From: Calvatia gigantea
Lineage: Eukaryota > Basidiomycota > Agaricomycetes > Agaricales > Lycoperdaceae
DNA: 64,000 bases
Direction of reading: 5' to 3'
Assembly (NCBI GenBank): GCA_025093985.1
Contig: JACAAK010000011.1
Coordinates: 1,426,001-1,490,000 of the forward strand
Notes under the pieces: generated by a model
The model's input: only the letters and a program-made list of their open reading frames with translations
Databases searched by the model: none
What the model was told of the DNA's origin: nothing
Translations under genes and position numbers: made by a program
Shown here: in pieces, positions 10,666 through 25,483 of the stretch
Numbering within the stretch: the stretch's first letter is position 1
Layout of the letters: every line of letters starts with the position of its first letter

Positions 10666-13600
10666 ATGGACATTTGCCTACCTTGCTTCCCATCCAGCGG
10701 CGACGGTGGAGACCGCGAGCCTCTTTTACGGAGCCAATATGAACCACAGCATCCTGCACCTCCAATCTCACCTCCGCCTCGTCAGCCCCTAAGCAAGCTG
10801 GCCGATATTCTGGGTGCCCTCAGTGCTGGAAAGTTGCCTTCTCAAATGCAAATTAACCGGTTTCTGCGGTATATATTGCGATTGGACCTCTTCAGTTCGC
10901 GAGATCCTCAGTCTGCGGCAACTCCAGAAGTATTGCGAGGTGACGGGCCGTTGAGTACGAGGGGAAGGGAGGTCATCCAGGACCTTAAAGAGGTCGTGCA
11001 AGCCTTGTTACAATTTGGAATGGAGAAGAATGGTACGCCTTCCGTTGATCGTGCTGTGACAGAGACGGAGTTGATTGCGTGTGCATTAGATGACGACCGG
11101 CTCCAGGGCCTGCTCTTCCAAATTGCCCAAATCGACCTAGAAGAACATCCTGTTCGCCTAGAGGCTCCTGAAGCATCCGGGAGTGGAAGTAAAATGAGGG
11201 AAGAGGTTGATAGAACCAAGGAAAATGCCAAGAAGCTAGGTGTGCCTATATCATTGTCCTTATAGAAAATGAAACCCGACGCCGTTACTAGGGAGGTCTG
11301 AAGTAGCTGCCGACGCAAAGATGATGGTCCGCGCGCTCAAGTCCTTGTGCTTCACGTTCCTTACTTCATCCGTTTTCCGCCTTATTCTCTCGGACGCGAT
11401 TTCAATTGGGCGAGATTTGGTTGCCCACGCTGCTTCTGACACTAGTAGTCCCGCCGTCCGAGTTCGCGACTTCGTAGAAAATATCGAAAAGCAGGCGGAG
11501 ACTGCTGACCTTTGGATCGGCCCAGATCCTCAGCAGGGGATTGGCCTGCGGCAAGCGGCCGGTGAGCCAGCTGAAGCAAGCAAGGCTGATGCGAGTGCAA
11601 CTATCCGAGGCGCACAACAGCCTATGGAAGGGAAGAAGCAGGAGTGTAAAGAACGCGTTGTAGAGACAGGGGAAGAAGTCAAGCGGAAGTTACTGGCTCG
11701 AGTACAAGAGGTAAAGTCTCAGCAGTCAGATTTAAGAGTAGGCCTGACAGGCACCATTCCAGGTGGTCGTCCGAGCTCGAGAAGACCCCTCATCACGACG
11801 CGCTATCTTGGCAATCCTACAGATTATCCGCAAGTATGCGCACAAATTCGTGCTCGCGTCCCATGAGACGGCTACCAGCATAAAAGAAGCCATCAAAGGG
11901 GAGGCTGAAGCACGTTCTTCGAGCAGCAGGGAGAAATATACGAATTCCCAACAAGGGATTCCCATGGGCTTCTCTGATTCATCCTCATACCCACCTCAGC
12001 CATACCCCACTGAGCCTGTCCCAAAAATTCTCATTCCGGGAATTGAAATCGACTCCCCTCATCTCCAACGTGTCCTGCGAGACGCGAAACTGATGATCGA
12101 ACGTATAGCGCAGGGGCACAGGATCGACGACATGTTGAAAACCTTGGGTGACATTATCAAACACGCAGTTGCAGCGCCTCGGGATGTAGGAGAGATTGTG
12201 GAGAAGTTAGTACACGAAAAGTTCCAGTCGGGTGACGAAGAACCTTCAGGTGTTGGGGCGACACAACGCACAGGGCGAACAGACCACTCGGCTAACGAAT
12301 TTGGGGAGTCTCCTAGGCCTTCAGCTACGGGGGCAAAAGGCCATGACGGTGAAGATACGAGAACTGCATTCGCCATGTATTTCTCTAGCATCGGGGCGTA
12401 TCTCGACAAGGCATTGAACGAATCAGGTTGGGCGACCTCGAAAAGAGGTCAGAAGGCGTTAGACACGTTATACGACGCGACCCAGGATTTACTGCACATT
12501 GCAGGTGATGTCATAGAAACCGCAGAGGTCACCGGGGAAAGAATTGAAGAAGCTAAGGGGGTGGGTCAGGCGAAGGAGAAAATGAAATCAGACAGAGAGG
12601 GTCAGATGCAAGGCCAGAGCGAAGTTGGTGATATTACCCAAACGGAAGAAGTCGCAGAAGACGAGCACAAAATCACTACGCGTTGGGTGGATGACATTGT
12701 GAAACTGCTCGATCAAGCCGGGGACTATATCGATGCTGCCCAACAAGATAAGGCGACCATGCGTTTGATTCATGCTCTGGAAAACTTACAAAAGGATGTT
12801 GAGGACCTCTTTAGCGTTGGAAGGCAAGAGATGAACAAAGCAGCAGAGCAGCTGGGGTCAGGGACTCAAAAACGCGCTTATAGCTTTGGAAGGCTCGGAC
12901 TTCACACACAATGGGCTGCTTGGGCGTTACCTCGGCTACTTCAACTATTTCCTTTGGAAGCTATTCCTGTACCTCGTGTTGAGTTCAAGAGTGGCAGGGT
13001 CGAAGGTGTATTTGACGCGTTCTGGGTAAGGGGTGCAACAATGAGAAACGAGACGGTCGGAGGGAGGTATATGTCTGTGAGTGATCCCAGAAGTATTGTT
13101 CCTGGGACTTCACGACGGGGCGAGGCTGCTGCGCGGGGGTCCAGAGTACGGGAATACGACGAAGGGGGTATTGGTGGAAAGTTAATCCCTGATGAAATTT
13201 TAATGAGACAGTGGACTGAAGCAAGAGTGGTGTTCGCGGGAGGTCGCAGAGCAGAGGGATTTGGCGCAGGTGACGCCAGGTCGAGGATGGGGTTATTGGG
13301 CGGCACGAGGAGGCGCAATACACCTGGTATTGAGTCAGTCTCGAGGTTGAGGATTAGGATGGATGGGATCAAGGCACTTATACGTGAAATGGGGTATTAT
13401 TTCAGGTACATCTTTACCGAAGGGTGTCACTGCTTGGAGGGAATTGCTCACGCTCTTGTCTAGGTACAACGACTCGGTCTTCAACTACGAAGACGAAGGT
13501 ATCCTCAGCGTAGATATAGGGACGGTCGGAGGCAGGCGCTCAGGGCGCTCAGGCTTCGGATTGGATGTTGAACTTGAGGTTGATAGTGGTGACGCCGAGA

Positions 13601-14604
13601 TGGACCTCCTTGCAGCCAGGGCTACACCAGCAATACCCGTCCTCATCGTGGAAGACGTAGATGCCGCCGGACAGTGGAATGTCGATATATTAGGGAGCGA
13701 CGGGGAGGTTAATGCCCTCCCCATTGGCCGCTTACGAATCCCTATTAAGGTCGCATTGGCGAACGTTGCACCCTTGTTCAGAGTGATCGGAGTGCGTGTT
13801 GATATCCGCGGCATTGAATTCAGGATGGACAGAAGTCGGCACTACATCCTCAACAAGTCGGTCGTCGAGCCCTTCGGAGCAACTATAGTGGGTGATATAG
13901 CTAAGAGTGTGCTTGAGGAGAGGACACACAAAGCTCTGGAGGCGGCGTCGAGGTGCATGGCACTTGTCTTAAAGGAAGCGAAGGAGCGGGCCATCAACAG
14001 ACGCACTGAAATCACGGAGGGTACAAGGGAGCGTTCGACGACCGCAGAGGCAGAGGCGGATGGGGAGACGAGGGTGATTGACGTGTTTGCGGTGTTGTTG
14101 GAGCGAGGGCCAGAAATTCTTGCGTACTATGCGGGAAGCCCAGACCAACAGGAGCAATCCGGACGCATTAAGACGGACACAAATTTGACTGGAAAAGGAG
14201 GAACCGGATACTCGAAGCAGACGCATGTCCAAGTTCGACAGCCTGTGGCCAGGAGTAGTATGGTCATTCCGCCAGCCTACTCGACGGACAATGAAGGTAC
14301 TGTTGGCGATGTGCGGGTGTTAAGGGAAGGTGAAGGGACAAGGAGCATCACTACCGGGGAGGGGACGGACGGTGCTGCGGAAGAGGAGACGGAAGACGCG
14401 GCAATTGCTGGAGGAACTGGTCTACTCGAAAGGGGTGGCCCGCACGACGTTCCGAAGAACGCGAAGACTGCGAAACCGGGTTTAATGGAGGAGATAGATG
14501 AAACCAGGCAACGGCATCACGATATCAAAGGGAAAGGAAAGCAAAAAACAATAACACGGGAGGAGGAAGTCGGGGGTTGGAGGAGTCTGGCGTTTGATTG
14601 GTAG
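10666..14604 (+). CDS. HAM1-like protein (fungal lipid-binding-like family)
   Basis: Large cytosolic protein resembling fungal HAM1-like proteins, whose namesake is needed for hyphal fusion; the molecular function is not settled. The ATG at 10666 opens an N-terminal part with LGALSAGKLPSQMQINRFL and LLQFGMEKNG. Three introns are clear: 11240-11291, 11711-11762 (joining ARVQE to VVVRAREDPSSRRAIL) and about 13406-13463 (joining REMGYYFR to YNDSVFNYEDEGILSVD). The middle part holds charged helical segments and PRLLQLFPLEAIPVPRVEF. The C-terminal part has PAIPVLIVEDVDAAGQWNVD and FRMDRSRHYILNKSVVEPFG, followed by a polar tail ending in a TAG at 14602-14604. All segments join in frame, giving roughly 1,200 residues; other introns are possible. 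A broken copy of the later part lies at 18220-18845. Confidence 0.75.
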
Positions 14605-15401
14605 TCTCATTGTCTTTTTGTCCCTTGGTTGAGTGTTGCATTGATGCCATGGCAAGAGAACTGCAGTCAGTCGAGGCGCGACCGGTTGAAAAGCTCTCGA
14701 GCGTCCTGCTTTCAGATACATTTAGATACATTGGGACCAGTTGTTTGTTAAAGTACACTGAATTACAGAATACCAATCACCGTGACTGGTTATCGATTTA
14801 TCAAACGAGCTTCCAGTAACTCCATGATTACCACAGGTGTGGCTTATAAATACCAGAAGGAAACACCGGTGGGAGGCATACAGTGAGTAGTTTCTTGGAG
14901 AGAGACAAAAGGAGGGTTCAGGCAGGAATACTAAGATCACGTTAATTATTGATTTATCCCTGCAAATCCATCATTCCCACGGGACTTGTTCACACTTCTT
15001 CTCATGACCCTCGTGTTTATGAAAGCGGACGCTACCCGGCCGGGGGGGGGATTATTCACCTAGCCCAGCTCTTGCCTACTACATCCGCCGTCTCTTACCG
15101 GTATGTAGGTTTGCTTGTACCGGTTTCAAAATGCTGAGTTTGTTCGATCACGCGAACAAAGCTAAAGGTTTATGGAAATTATGGGTTTCTACGAGTTGTC
15201 ATGTGGTTGAGCTGAACCAGCGGTCCGGCTTGTCGCTGCTGCAATGGGTTAAAGGATTGCAGGCCTGGCTTGAGTGAGCGCTTTGAAATAAACTTGACTT
15301 GGTTCGCGCCAGCTTCGTCCCTTCAATTTCTCGACGAGATCCAACATATGACCTCAACCACGGAGAATTATCGGTCTCCCCAAATATGCGTTTGAGCTAT
15401 G
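14605..15401. other. Intergenic between HAM1-like and GH1 genes
   Basis: I see no gene, repeat or RNA here. A run of nine G lies near 15042-15050. The right end belongs to the GH1 promoter. Confidence 0.4.
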
Positions 15402-15409
15402 TTTATAAA
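15402..15409 (+). promoter_or_regulatory. TATA box of the GH1 gene
   Basis: TTTATAAA, about 120 bp before the GH1 start codon at 15529, with a CT-rich leader between the two. Confidence 0.5.
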
Positions 15410-15528
15410 CAGCTCGCTTTACTTGAGGGTTCATAATCTCGCGCTCTATTCCTTGCGGATTACCAGGGACACTCGTCCCTCGGCTCTCTCATTCTTACAA
15501 ACCTTTCTTTGCAAGTGTCAGCTGAAAC

Positions 15529-17859
<2,331 letters not shown>

Positions 17860-18219
17860 TTCCCATTTATTAGCTAGCCATTCTTGGTAACATAAGAATG
17901 CTATACGAGGTATATCGATATGTCAAATATTGAAGTGTGTAGATTGATCAGCAGTTCAAAGAGTGGGAAATCCACCGCCTGATACTGGTGTGCGTGGGAC
18001 AAGAAAACACCATCCCCTTGTTCATCCGCTCTGAGAGGAGTGCGGGTAATCGATATTTCTAGGCGAAGGGCAATGGAATACCGTACTAGTTTTCCTTTAC
18101 TTTATTCTCCGTGCCCCCTCGCCCTGCCAAAAGTTTTGTACCAGACCTGCACCGCGAACTGGCCGACGACAATGACTGGCTTGATCATTTTTATCCCGTT
18201 GATTCGTGCTTTTAATCCT
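17860..18219. other. Intergenic after GH1
   Basis: No gene seen. It ends where similarity to the HAM1-like gene begins. Confidence 0.4.
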
Positions 18220-18845
18220 TATGGGCGCGGCAAATTGATCCCGAATGAAAATTTAATGAGACAGTCGACTGAAGTAAGAGCGACGTTGGTGGAAGGTCAC
18301 GGAGCAGTGGCCTCTAGCGCAGGTGATGCCAGGCCGAGGATGGGGTTGTTGGGCGGCGCGAGGAGGCGCAACACACCCGGTATCGGGTAGGTCTTGACTC
18401 TCGAGGTTACGGATCAACATCAACGGGACCAAGGCACTTAGTATACGCGAAATGGGGTATTATTTCAGTTATATATTCACTGAAGGGTATCGCCGCTTAG
18501 AGGGAACTGCTCACGCTCTTGTCTAGGTACAATGGCTCGGTCTTCAGCTACGAAGACGGAGGTATCCCCAGCGTTGATCTCGAGACAGCTCGAGGCAAGC
18601 ATTCAGGCTTCGGATTGGACGTTGAACTTGGGGTTGACAGTGGCGACACTGAGATGGACCTCCTTGCTGCTAGGGCTATACCAGCAATACCCGTCCTCAT
18701 CGCCGGAGACGTAGACGCCGCAGGACAGTGGAACGTCGACATGTCGGGTAGCGATGGGGAGGTTTATGCCCTCCCCATTGACCGCTCACGAATCCCTGTC
18801 AAGCCCGCATTGGCGAATGTTGCGCTCTTGTTCAGAGTGATGGTA
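18220..18845 (+). pseudogene. Partial, broken copy of the HAM1-like gene
   Basis: Matches the parent gene from about 13180 to 13790, including its last intron. Recognisable pieces are LIPNENLMRQSTEVRA, ARPRMGLLGGARRRNTPGI, YNGSVFSYEDGGIPSVD, AIPAIPVLIAGDVDAAGQWN and ANVALLFRVM. The copy is dead: an in-frame TAG follows NTPGIG near 18388, and the intron donor 'ttcaggtacat' has become 'ttcagttatat'. Similarity fades at about 18840, just before the block that carries the conserved DRSRHYILNK in the parent. The 95-codon continuation to 19154 is not similar to the parent and I do not recognise it. Confidence 0.75.
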
Positions 18846-19176
18846 GAATACATCGATATACTGAAACATGTCCAGGTAAGGAGACAAAGTGGGGATGCGT
18901 TACATACAGTCAATATCATGAACGGAATATATCAACACAGCTTCAGGAACAAGAAGGATCACTACGGTCTCCCTCTTGAAGCCAGCGAGGAGATATCGAG
19001 GCGACCTATCAAGATCATCAACCTCCATCATAGACTCCAAGTCCTGATGGAGCAGGGGTCGGCAAAAACCATGAAAATCAACGGGGGAAGACGCACAAGT
19101 GGCTTTGCGATGGAAGTGCACCTCGCCAACAACTTCTTATCCGTGACAAAGTGACGATCTTCTCGAATGATATGCT

Positions 19177-21080
19177 TCAGCTCTGGTACTTCATTTCCCT
19201 AAATATTGAGTCAATATAGGGAGAGTATGTACACCATGGGGCTTTGCTCACCAGTTTGTGGAGCCATCGGATAAAGCGGATGAACGGCCGAACAGGTACT
19301 GCATCACAGAACCATTGGAGACGCCTGAAATCGAAACTGGCCAGCATTTTGAGTAGAGGATCCCACCCCCGTGGCTTCGATATTCTCGTACAGAGCTCCC
19401 AAGTGTGAGCAGCGGCGAAGCCGAGGATATCATACGATATGGAGAGTGGGGACTCTGATTCGGATAGAATTGCCTCACCCGCACCCACACCCACATCCAC
19501 ATCCTCATCCACATCCTCATCCACATCCACATCCTCATCCTCATCTTCATCCTCGTCTTCATCCTCGTCTTCATCCTCATCCTCATCTTCATCTTCATCT
19601 TCATCTTCATCTTCATCTTCATCTTCATCTTCATCTTCATCTTCACCCTCACCCTCATCCTCATCCTCATCCTTGTCTTCATCCCCGTCCTCGTTCTGAC
19701 AGACATCCGAAGGGACCCAAGATAGATTTTGTGAATAGTCGATGTCGGTGGAATTAAGCGCACACAAGAATGCTTTTGCCAGCTCAAATCGATGCAGGTC
19801 AGGATCCTGAAAATAGTCCCGCGAACGGTCGCGGTGGAAGAGGAAGTCGGGTAATGACGCATGGAAGAAGTGCAAGGACTCATGGACTGCTGTCGTATGG
19901 TGTGGTACTGAGAGGAAAGCGTGGAGGTTTTGAAGGGCGGAGTAGAACTCTTCTTGGGTGAAATTAATCAGGTTACCCAAGCACAATGCAGGTATGGGTG
20001 GGGCGACAGCGCAAGTCCCGAGGAGCTGGAGTGTCTTTGGCCGGTTGTCGCCTGATAATTTTTCGAGTACACCTGTGTACAACACATCAATGGGCCCTAG
20101 GGGATTAGCTGCTGCCATCAGCAACGGGGGCACCATCTATCACATCGAGAACGATTTGCATTTGGGAAGATGGGTTGGCGATAACGGGATCGCCCACGAA
20201 TCCGATCAAGGATGAAGCGACCATGAAGATACCAGACGCTGCACGAACGAGCTTATTCACTTTCTCCGAGTCCTTAATCGCAGACAATGTTGTGTCGGGA
20301 CCACGTTGGTTGTAGTAATGCTTCACAATACGTTCGAGTCCGTCCGTGAGATATCTTTCGATGTCAGCATTCGCATCGACCTCCTGAGGAAGGAGGTCCA
20401 ATCGCAAGCAGATATCGGAGAGGCCGTCGCTGCGAAAAAGCTCCTTGAGATGGTGCTCTGGGCGGCTACAGATCATCCATAGAAACGGGACAGAGTCAGG
20501 ATCCTTGACGGATTCTGCAATGAGTTTAACTAGGTCCAATTGCTCGTTCTCTCCCTGGCACTCGTCCAACCCATCAATGATGACCAGTACCTTGGAAGAA
20601 CGCTCCCTCACGTGCTTAAGGTGAGCGAAGGGTTTGGCGAGGAGTCTCTTGAGTTGATCCCGCTGATTGGAGCTCGGCGCGATGGACGGGTCCTCCAAGA
20701 GAATGTCGTCAACCAGGCTTTTGCACGATGAGTGATTTCCCAAGAGTTGATAAGCGATGGAGGGGACGGAGCGTGACGCATCATCGACTTTCCTTCCTCT
20801 GGAAAAAAAATAGCAGCGCCGAAGATATGAAGCTCTTCAGCGAGTTCTCCGATGGTCTGGGCTATAGCGGACTTGCCCACGCCGGCGGGTCCCAACAGCC
20901 ATAGCATATCTTGCTCTCGGCCCTCGTCCATCGGCCAGGTACGAATTTTCCCCTAAGGTCTATACGCGTTCCAGGATGACACCGGGATAGAGGGTAACAT
21001 TCTGCGGGGTATAGCTCAGCGTCGTTAAATGACCGTTCACAGAGAATGTCGCGGCCTTCCGACCACAACGAAGACAAGAT
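19177..21080 (-). pseudogene. NACHT-domain NTPase, frameshifted and 5' truncated
   Basis: STAND-type NTPase of the NACHT class, expanded in agarics and linked in fungi to non-self recognition. Minus-strand pieces: CHPGTRIDL, then Walker A GPAGVGKSAIAQTIGE (about 20870-20900), RGRKVDDASRSVPSIAYQLL, Walker B KVLVIIDGLDEC (about 20565-20600), ICSRPEHHL, YLTDGLERIVKHYY, then NPLGPIDVLYTGVLEKL and SLHFFHASLPDFLFHRD. It carries a long Asp/Glu tract and ends near 19177. Frame breaks: an A8 run at 20803-20810 that would need one more base to keep frame, and a one-base shift near 20110 just before NPLGPIDVLY. The upstream reading stops at a solo LTR inserted at 21103, so any N-terminal effector domain is missing. 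A homopolymer sequencing error could explain the first break but not all of these. Confidence 0.7.
19481..19690 (-). repeat. Hexanucleotide repeat encoding Asp/Glu
   Basis: Tandem array of GATGAG/GATGAA/GATGTG-type units on the minus strand (CATCTT/CATCCT on plus), about 210 bp. It codes for a mainly alternating Asp-Glu tract, then Asp-Val units, inside the NACHT gene. The His/Pro-rich and Ser-rich plus-strand frames here are its antisense. Confidence 0.9.
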
Positions 21081-21102
21081 CAGTCACCTCATCTGAGAGT
21101 AC

Positions 21103-21891
21103 TGAAGAGGGAGATTACGGCTAGGTGCACGAGCACGTCGGCGTCCGTCCGACGTTGTTCTTGACCAAAGGGATTGGGTTGGAAAGAGTAGGTAGGAGTG
21201 GAGATCACGAAAATGATGAGACAACGGGACAGAGGATAAATTTGTTCCGAAGGCTCGGAACGATGAGAGAAGGGTCTGGAGAGGTGTCGAGAGCGATTAC
21301 TGAACGTTCGGAAGGCGGCATTTACGATTGCGTGGCGATTCGGTGTCGAGACGAGAGAGAAGAGAGAAAGAGAGATAGATTAGAGAAATAGGCTAGAGAC
21401 AGAGACTTCGAGTCGAAACTTGGCTAATTCGTAGCTACCTGACTACAACAAAGTATACAGGTTTTTATAGAGGAGAATGGTGGGCTGTGCGCCCGAATTA
21501 CAAAGAGTAGAATGTAAATTTTAGAGAGAGAACAAAGAAAAACATACTAGCGGGGATGAAAACGGGCCGGAAGCTCATTCTATGAGGTTCTAAATTATGA
21601 GGAATGTAGAAAGAGTATAATAAGTGAATAGAAAAGCGGTCCGTAAGTTTTTTAGAGTCGGAAATGAGAAGTACAGGCGGGCGAGGTGGAGTTCGGAGGT
21701 TGGAGCTTCCGTGGTCGGGACTTCCGAATTAGGAAATCGTGTATGATCCGGACTGCTCGGAAATGGGATTTTCGGGGTCGGTGTCTTGGTCATCGTTCTC
21801 GGAAGTGAAAGGCGTCGTCGGTGAAGTGGAGTAGTGGGAGGAGGACGCGTACATGACACTTTTCAGTGTCAGGTGCCGTCCGATCTCCACA
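21103..21891 (-). mobile_element. Solo LTR with 4-bp target duplication GTAC
   Basis: 789 bp. On the minus strand it starts TGTGGAGATCGG and ends CCCTCTTCA. It is flanked by GTAC at 21099-21102 and 21892-21895. A TATA box lies at about 21462-21469 on the minus strand, followed by a CT-rich leader. There is no coding sequence beside it, so it is a solo LTR. It has removed or displaced the 5' part of the NACHT gene. A near-identical copy in opposite orientation is at 47080-47882. Confidence 0.85.
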
Positions 21892-21895
21892 GTAC

Positions 21896-22713
21896 AAAAT
21901 GGTTCCGTGGCTAACCTGGTTTGCGCGGGCGTATATTCTGTGTCGTGGACCCTAGTGTAGGTACGTTAGCAAGTGCATTTTAACAATTGTGGGTCTTACT
22001 GTCGGGTGTGGACTGTCGGCGTATGGAAGGCTATTCGTCCCCGTTAGTTGGGGCCTGCAGGGCATGAAAGTACGCACTGTCGCTCGCCTAGGTTCAGAAC
22101 GCACTTTCAGCAACAAAGTTGGCTAAGGTTATCCGACCCCTGTTAGTCAGACGCCATATGCGTTGAAGCACCTACGTGAACGAGCGGGCCCATTTTCTTC
22201 CGGGTTCCGACGGGTTGGTCGTTGCTGCTGAGGTGGTTAAGATCAGAGATCGATGATCAATGAGGCTAAGGTGCGTATGATAGCAAAGTTGCTTTATAGC
22301 TCCTAGGCTGTACTCCAGCGGGGCGCCCTTTGTTACGTGCACACTCACCTTCTAGAGGTAGTATCACCTTCAGGGTGTCTATACAGACTTGCTCCCTAAG
22401 GTTCAACACAGAGGTCAAGATCCAGGGGCATCTATACAGACTTACTCCCAAAGATAGAGACTGATCCTAAGCTTGGTGTATCTGTCACAGACTTGACTGA
22501 GGCTTAAGATCCAAGAGGATAGAAGGTAAGAGGCTGGTCGCCAGTTCAAACTAGAGAATATAACAAGTATCTAACTGGCTACTTATACTAACAAGAGGCG
22601 ACTGAAAGGAGCCAAGGTAAACCAATGGAGTCAAGAGACCAAGGTAAGAACATGTGTTGAACACAAACTACAAAGAGAAAAAGAACAGACTACAAGGAGG
22701 CATAAGACACAAG
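21896..22713. other. No gene seen
   Basis: Non-coding. Two imperfect copies of 'tctatacagacttgctccc' occur near 22377 and 22431. No ORF of note. Confidence 0.4.
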
Positions 22714-23257
22714 TGTTGAGAGAACGAGTAGACATCCCAATATAAGTTCACACTACCTAAGTGTGTAGGCGTCAGCGGTGGAGGGTAGTCGTATTCATCC
22801 GGGAGACGGTCCAGTAGGAGAGGCACATGGTAGCGGACATAGTCCTGCTTATACCAGCGTACTCAGAGAGTCTTGAGGAGAGGGGAAGCGATGCTTAGAG
22901 AAGCTAGCGTAGAGGAGAGAAGACATAGTGTCTTATGCCAAAAGGCATACCCGTAAGGGCCTACATACTACAATGCTACATAAGGGTATATATACTAATA
23001 TCCCTGGTCTGTGCACTCTATACCCTTATACGGGTGAGGTCTAACTACCAGTAGCATAAGTGGAGCATACTGTGCACGTCTGCATGTACTAGAAGGTTCC
23101 ATGCGTAGTATCTACCTGCTACTTACAGTGCGGTATCCTACGTGCATAGTCCATAATAGTGTCCGTTATTATCGACCCTCTGAAGGTGAAATACTCGAAC
23201 CCCGTTTCAGCTATAAATAGACTGAACCAACGTAGTGGTACGGAGCGAGATTCAACA
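22714..23257 (-). mobile_element. Copia-type LTR remnant, related to the 27678 element
   Basis: Its right end matches the LTRs of the young copia element almost exactly ('gtttcagctataaatagactg', then 'cgagattcaaca'), and it is followed by the same purine-tract block 'ctcctcctcacttgaagg'. The left part is diverged. The start at TGTTGAG (22714) is my best guess. It would be the 3' LTR of a minus-strand element whose body is mostly gone. Confidence 0.6.
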
Positions 23258-23390
23258 CTCCTCCTCACTTGAAGGGGGGAAGATTAACGCTTCAATAATC
23301 TAGCAGTATTGAAACCAGACTTAGACATTGGAATCTTCAACAAAAGAGCGGCAGAGCTGAACATCAAATGTCGGAATCATCAACGATCAT
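23258..23390 (-). pseudogene. 3' end of a copia pol
   Basis: The minus strand reads a short C-terminal tail (SALLLKIPMSKSGFNTARLL, then a stop) of the type that ends copia polyproteins, directly before the polypurine block. The remainder of the element is not recognisable to the right. Confidence 0.4.
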
Positions 23391-23399
23391 GCGGAATTA

Positions 23400-25483
23400 A
23401 CCAGCTTTTTGAAGGTTGGAAAAGCATTCCTGTAGCGGAGAGGAATTGATGCTAGCGTTTGCTATGATGGCCATAAAGGACGCAACGACAATTGCTTTGA
23501 GCTATCAAATATCCTTTAACTCAACTTTTGAACTCCCGCGACTAACTCGCTGCGACTTTCGTCTAAGAGTAAGGAGTAGGAAAGCCTGAAAAAGGCTCCT
23601 CCAGAAATTGTAAACAGCAATTCTTTCGAAGCGTTCAACAAGTCTGTTTTTCCGCATAGGTGCAAAATACAAAAACCATTTTTGCTTATTCAGCATGCGA
23701 TTATTGTGAGATCAGGAAAGCGGCAATATTAAGCCAGCGTATCCAAGGCCGTCACTTTGCGGTGTAATGGCAAAGCCGTTTTCACACATGAAAATTGCTA
23801 ATCTAAGGCATACAAGCCTAATCTAACGATTGCATCGAACCTTCCTGTAGTAGTACGACCTAATCTAAGAGCCCAACAGTATAATAAAAGAGTACTCGAT
23901 CACTGTAGAACACTATGACCATTGATGACGGATAGCGGCGGCTACGGGATGACCACTGTGCTTAACAAAAAGCAATTCTAACAGTGTACCATATGACCAG
24001 TCGTGATTCCGGCCGGACCAGGCGGTAAAACCATTCCAATGCGTCTATACAGAGCTACGGGACCCCTCCAATGAGTCTAGACTCGAGAAATAAGTCCGAC
24101 GTGCTTAATCTAAAAGGCTGATCGGTGTGTTCACAAGGAAATGCCACCGTTGTTAGATTAACGAACATCACTCAGCACTAATGACACGTATGGACGCGTT
24201 CGCGTACAATCCATGGGGACACGTAGGAGAACAGTTCACACGACGTCCGAAATCTTAGATGTTCTACATATTTAGAGAAGAATGCAGACCCAGAGAACGG
24301 GCTAAAACACAGCCCGGAACAAACGGATACCCAGAATCCTTCTGTATTTCCAATGTTTCACTAATCTAACAGGTTGCGGCTCTCTTGGCGCGCGATCTAA
24401 TCTACCGGTTTGTACCTTGCTTGATAATATGTTCCTAGTTGTGTAATCATTGTCTTGTCATAACGAGCACCCAAATAATATATAAACCCCCTCTGAGGTG
24501 TCGGACGTGGCAAGGAACCTACTAGCCATTGCCCAGCCTTCAGAGCGCAGTGAAAAGCGATCTATTGTGCCTGAGCGAAGCAAAGTAATAAGTTCTTTCG
24601 AGATTAACTAGACTAAGTGACTTGAGCTAGGATTGAGACCTTTTGATCTAAGAAGAAGACCTCGGGCTTACTCGTGAAGTGAGCTTAGATTAAGAGCGTA
24701 TTGCATCGCTACACCCTGGTACTTGGCGTATCACAAGTGTAGGACAGTGCGCTTCTGGTCGTTAACTTGATAAGGGTGAAGCTTAGGGAGTACCTGAGGT
24801 TCTGTGTCTTGTTAACTTCTTGGATAAAGGACATGAGTCGCACTTTTTACAGTGTAACTTGGCTTTACTCTTCTTAGCGAAGGTAGTTAGCTATTCTAGT
24901 GTTCTCCATGCGTCGTTGATTCGCGTTATTTTGTGGAATTGTCCCTCATATTGTCAGATTGCCTCCCCACGAACTTGCCTTGTGCAGAAATCTTTAAAAA
25001 TCTATTCCGTCAGCTTAATCTAAGCCGAACATCCATATCACATTTAGTATTTCTATTTCTGCCTCTTTATCTGGAGCCCACCGCGAGGGGAGTTTCAGTG
25101 TGAGAGCCACTTTATTTCCACATCCTTTTACCGTTCTCAAAACGAGCTTCGGGCCTCCACCCGGAGCATATAAAAAACAGATTGCTACTTCACATCCTGT
25201 ACCAGAACAGAACAAAACAAAACCCAAAGGTCGAGAGACTCAAAATTCTAGAAGAACAGAGCCGTTACCGAAGCTAGATAATCCAGAGCAGTTGCTTAGA
25301 AACGCCCGCCGTTCTCAACGCTCAGACACTCTTGGCGAAAGTTCAGCTCGCAAATGCACTTCACGAACAGTAAATCCTGCTGTTTCCGTGGACCCTTCGC
25401 CTAATCTAGCGCGAAACTTGCCAATACTGGCACAACCACAGACCCAAACTACCTCTCAAACGAACTCAAATCAGCCAAACACT
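23400..25483 (+). mobile_element. Decayed retroelement leader/LTR region before a gag
   Basis: Non-coding stretch ahead of the Gag frame. A TATA box TATATAAA is at 24479-24486 and the segment to about 25066 could be LTR R-U5 plus leader. The motif TAATCTAA or close variants recur many times here and on to 27230. I could not define LTR ends. A candidate primer site 'tggagcccaccgcgaggg' is at about 25072, unproven. Confidence 0.4.

Noticed and set aside
19371..19757. Plus-strand His/Pro-rich and Ser-rich frames
   Set aside because: They are antisense readings of the hexanucleotide tract that encodes Asp/Glu in the NACHT gene.
22260..22460. Short direct repeats as a CRISPR-like array
   Set aside because: Only two imperfect copies, no regular spacing, and the genome is fungal.
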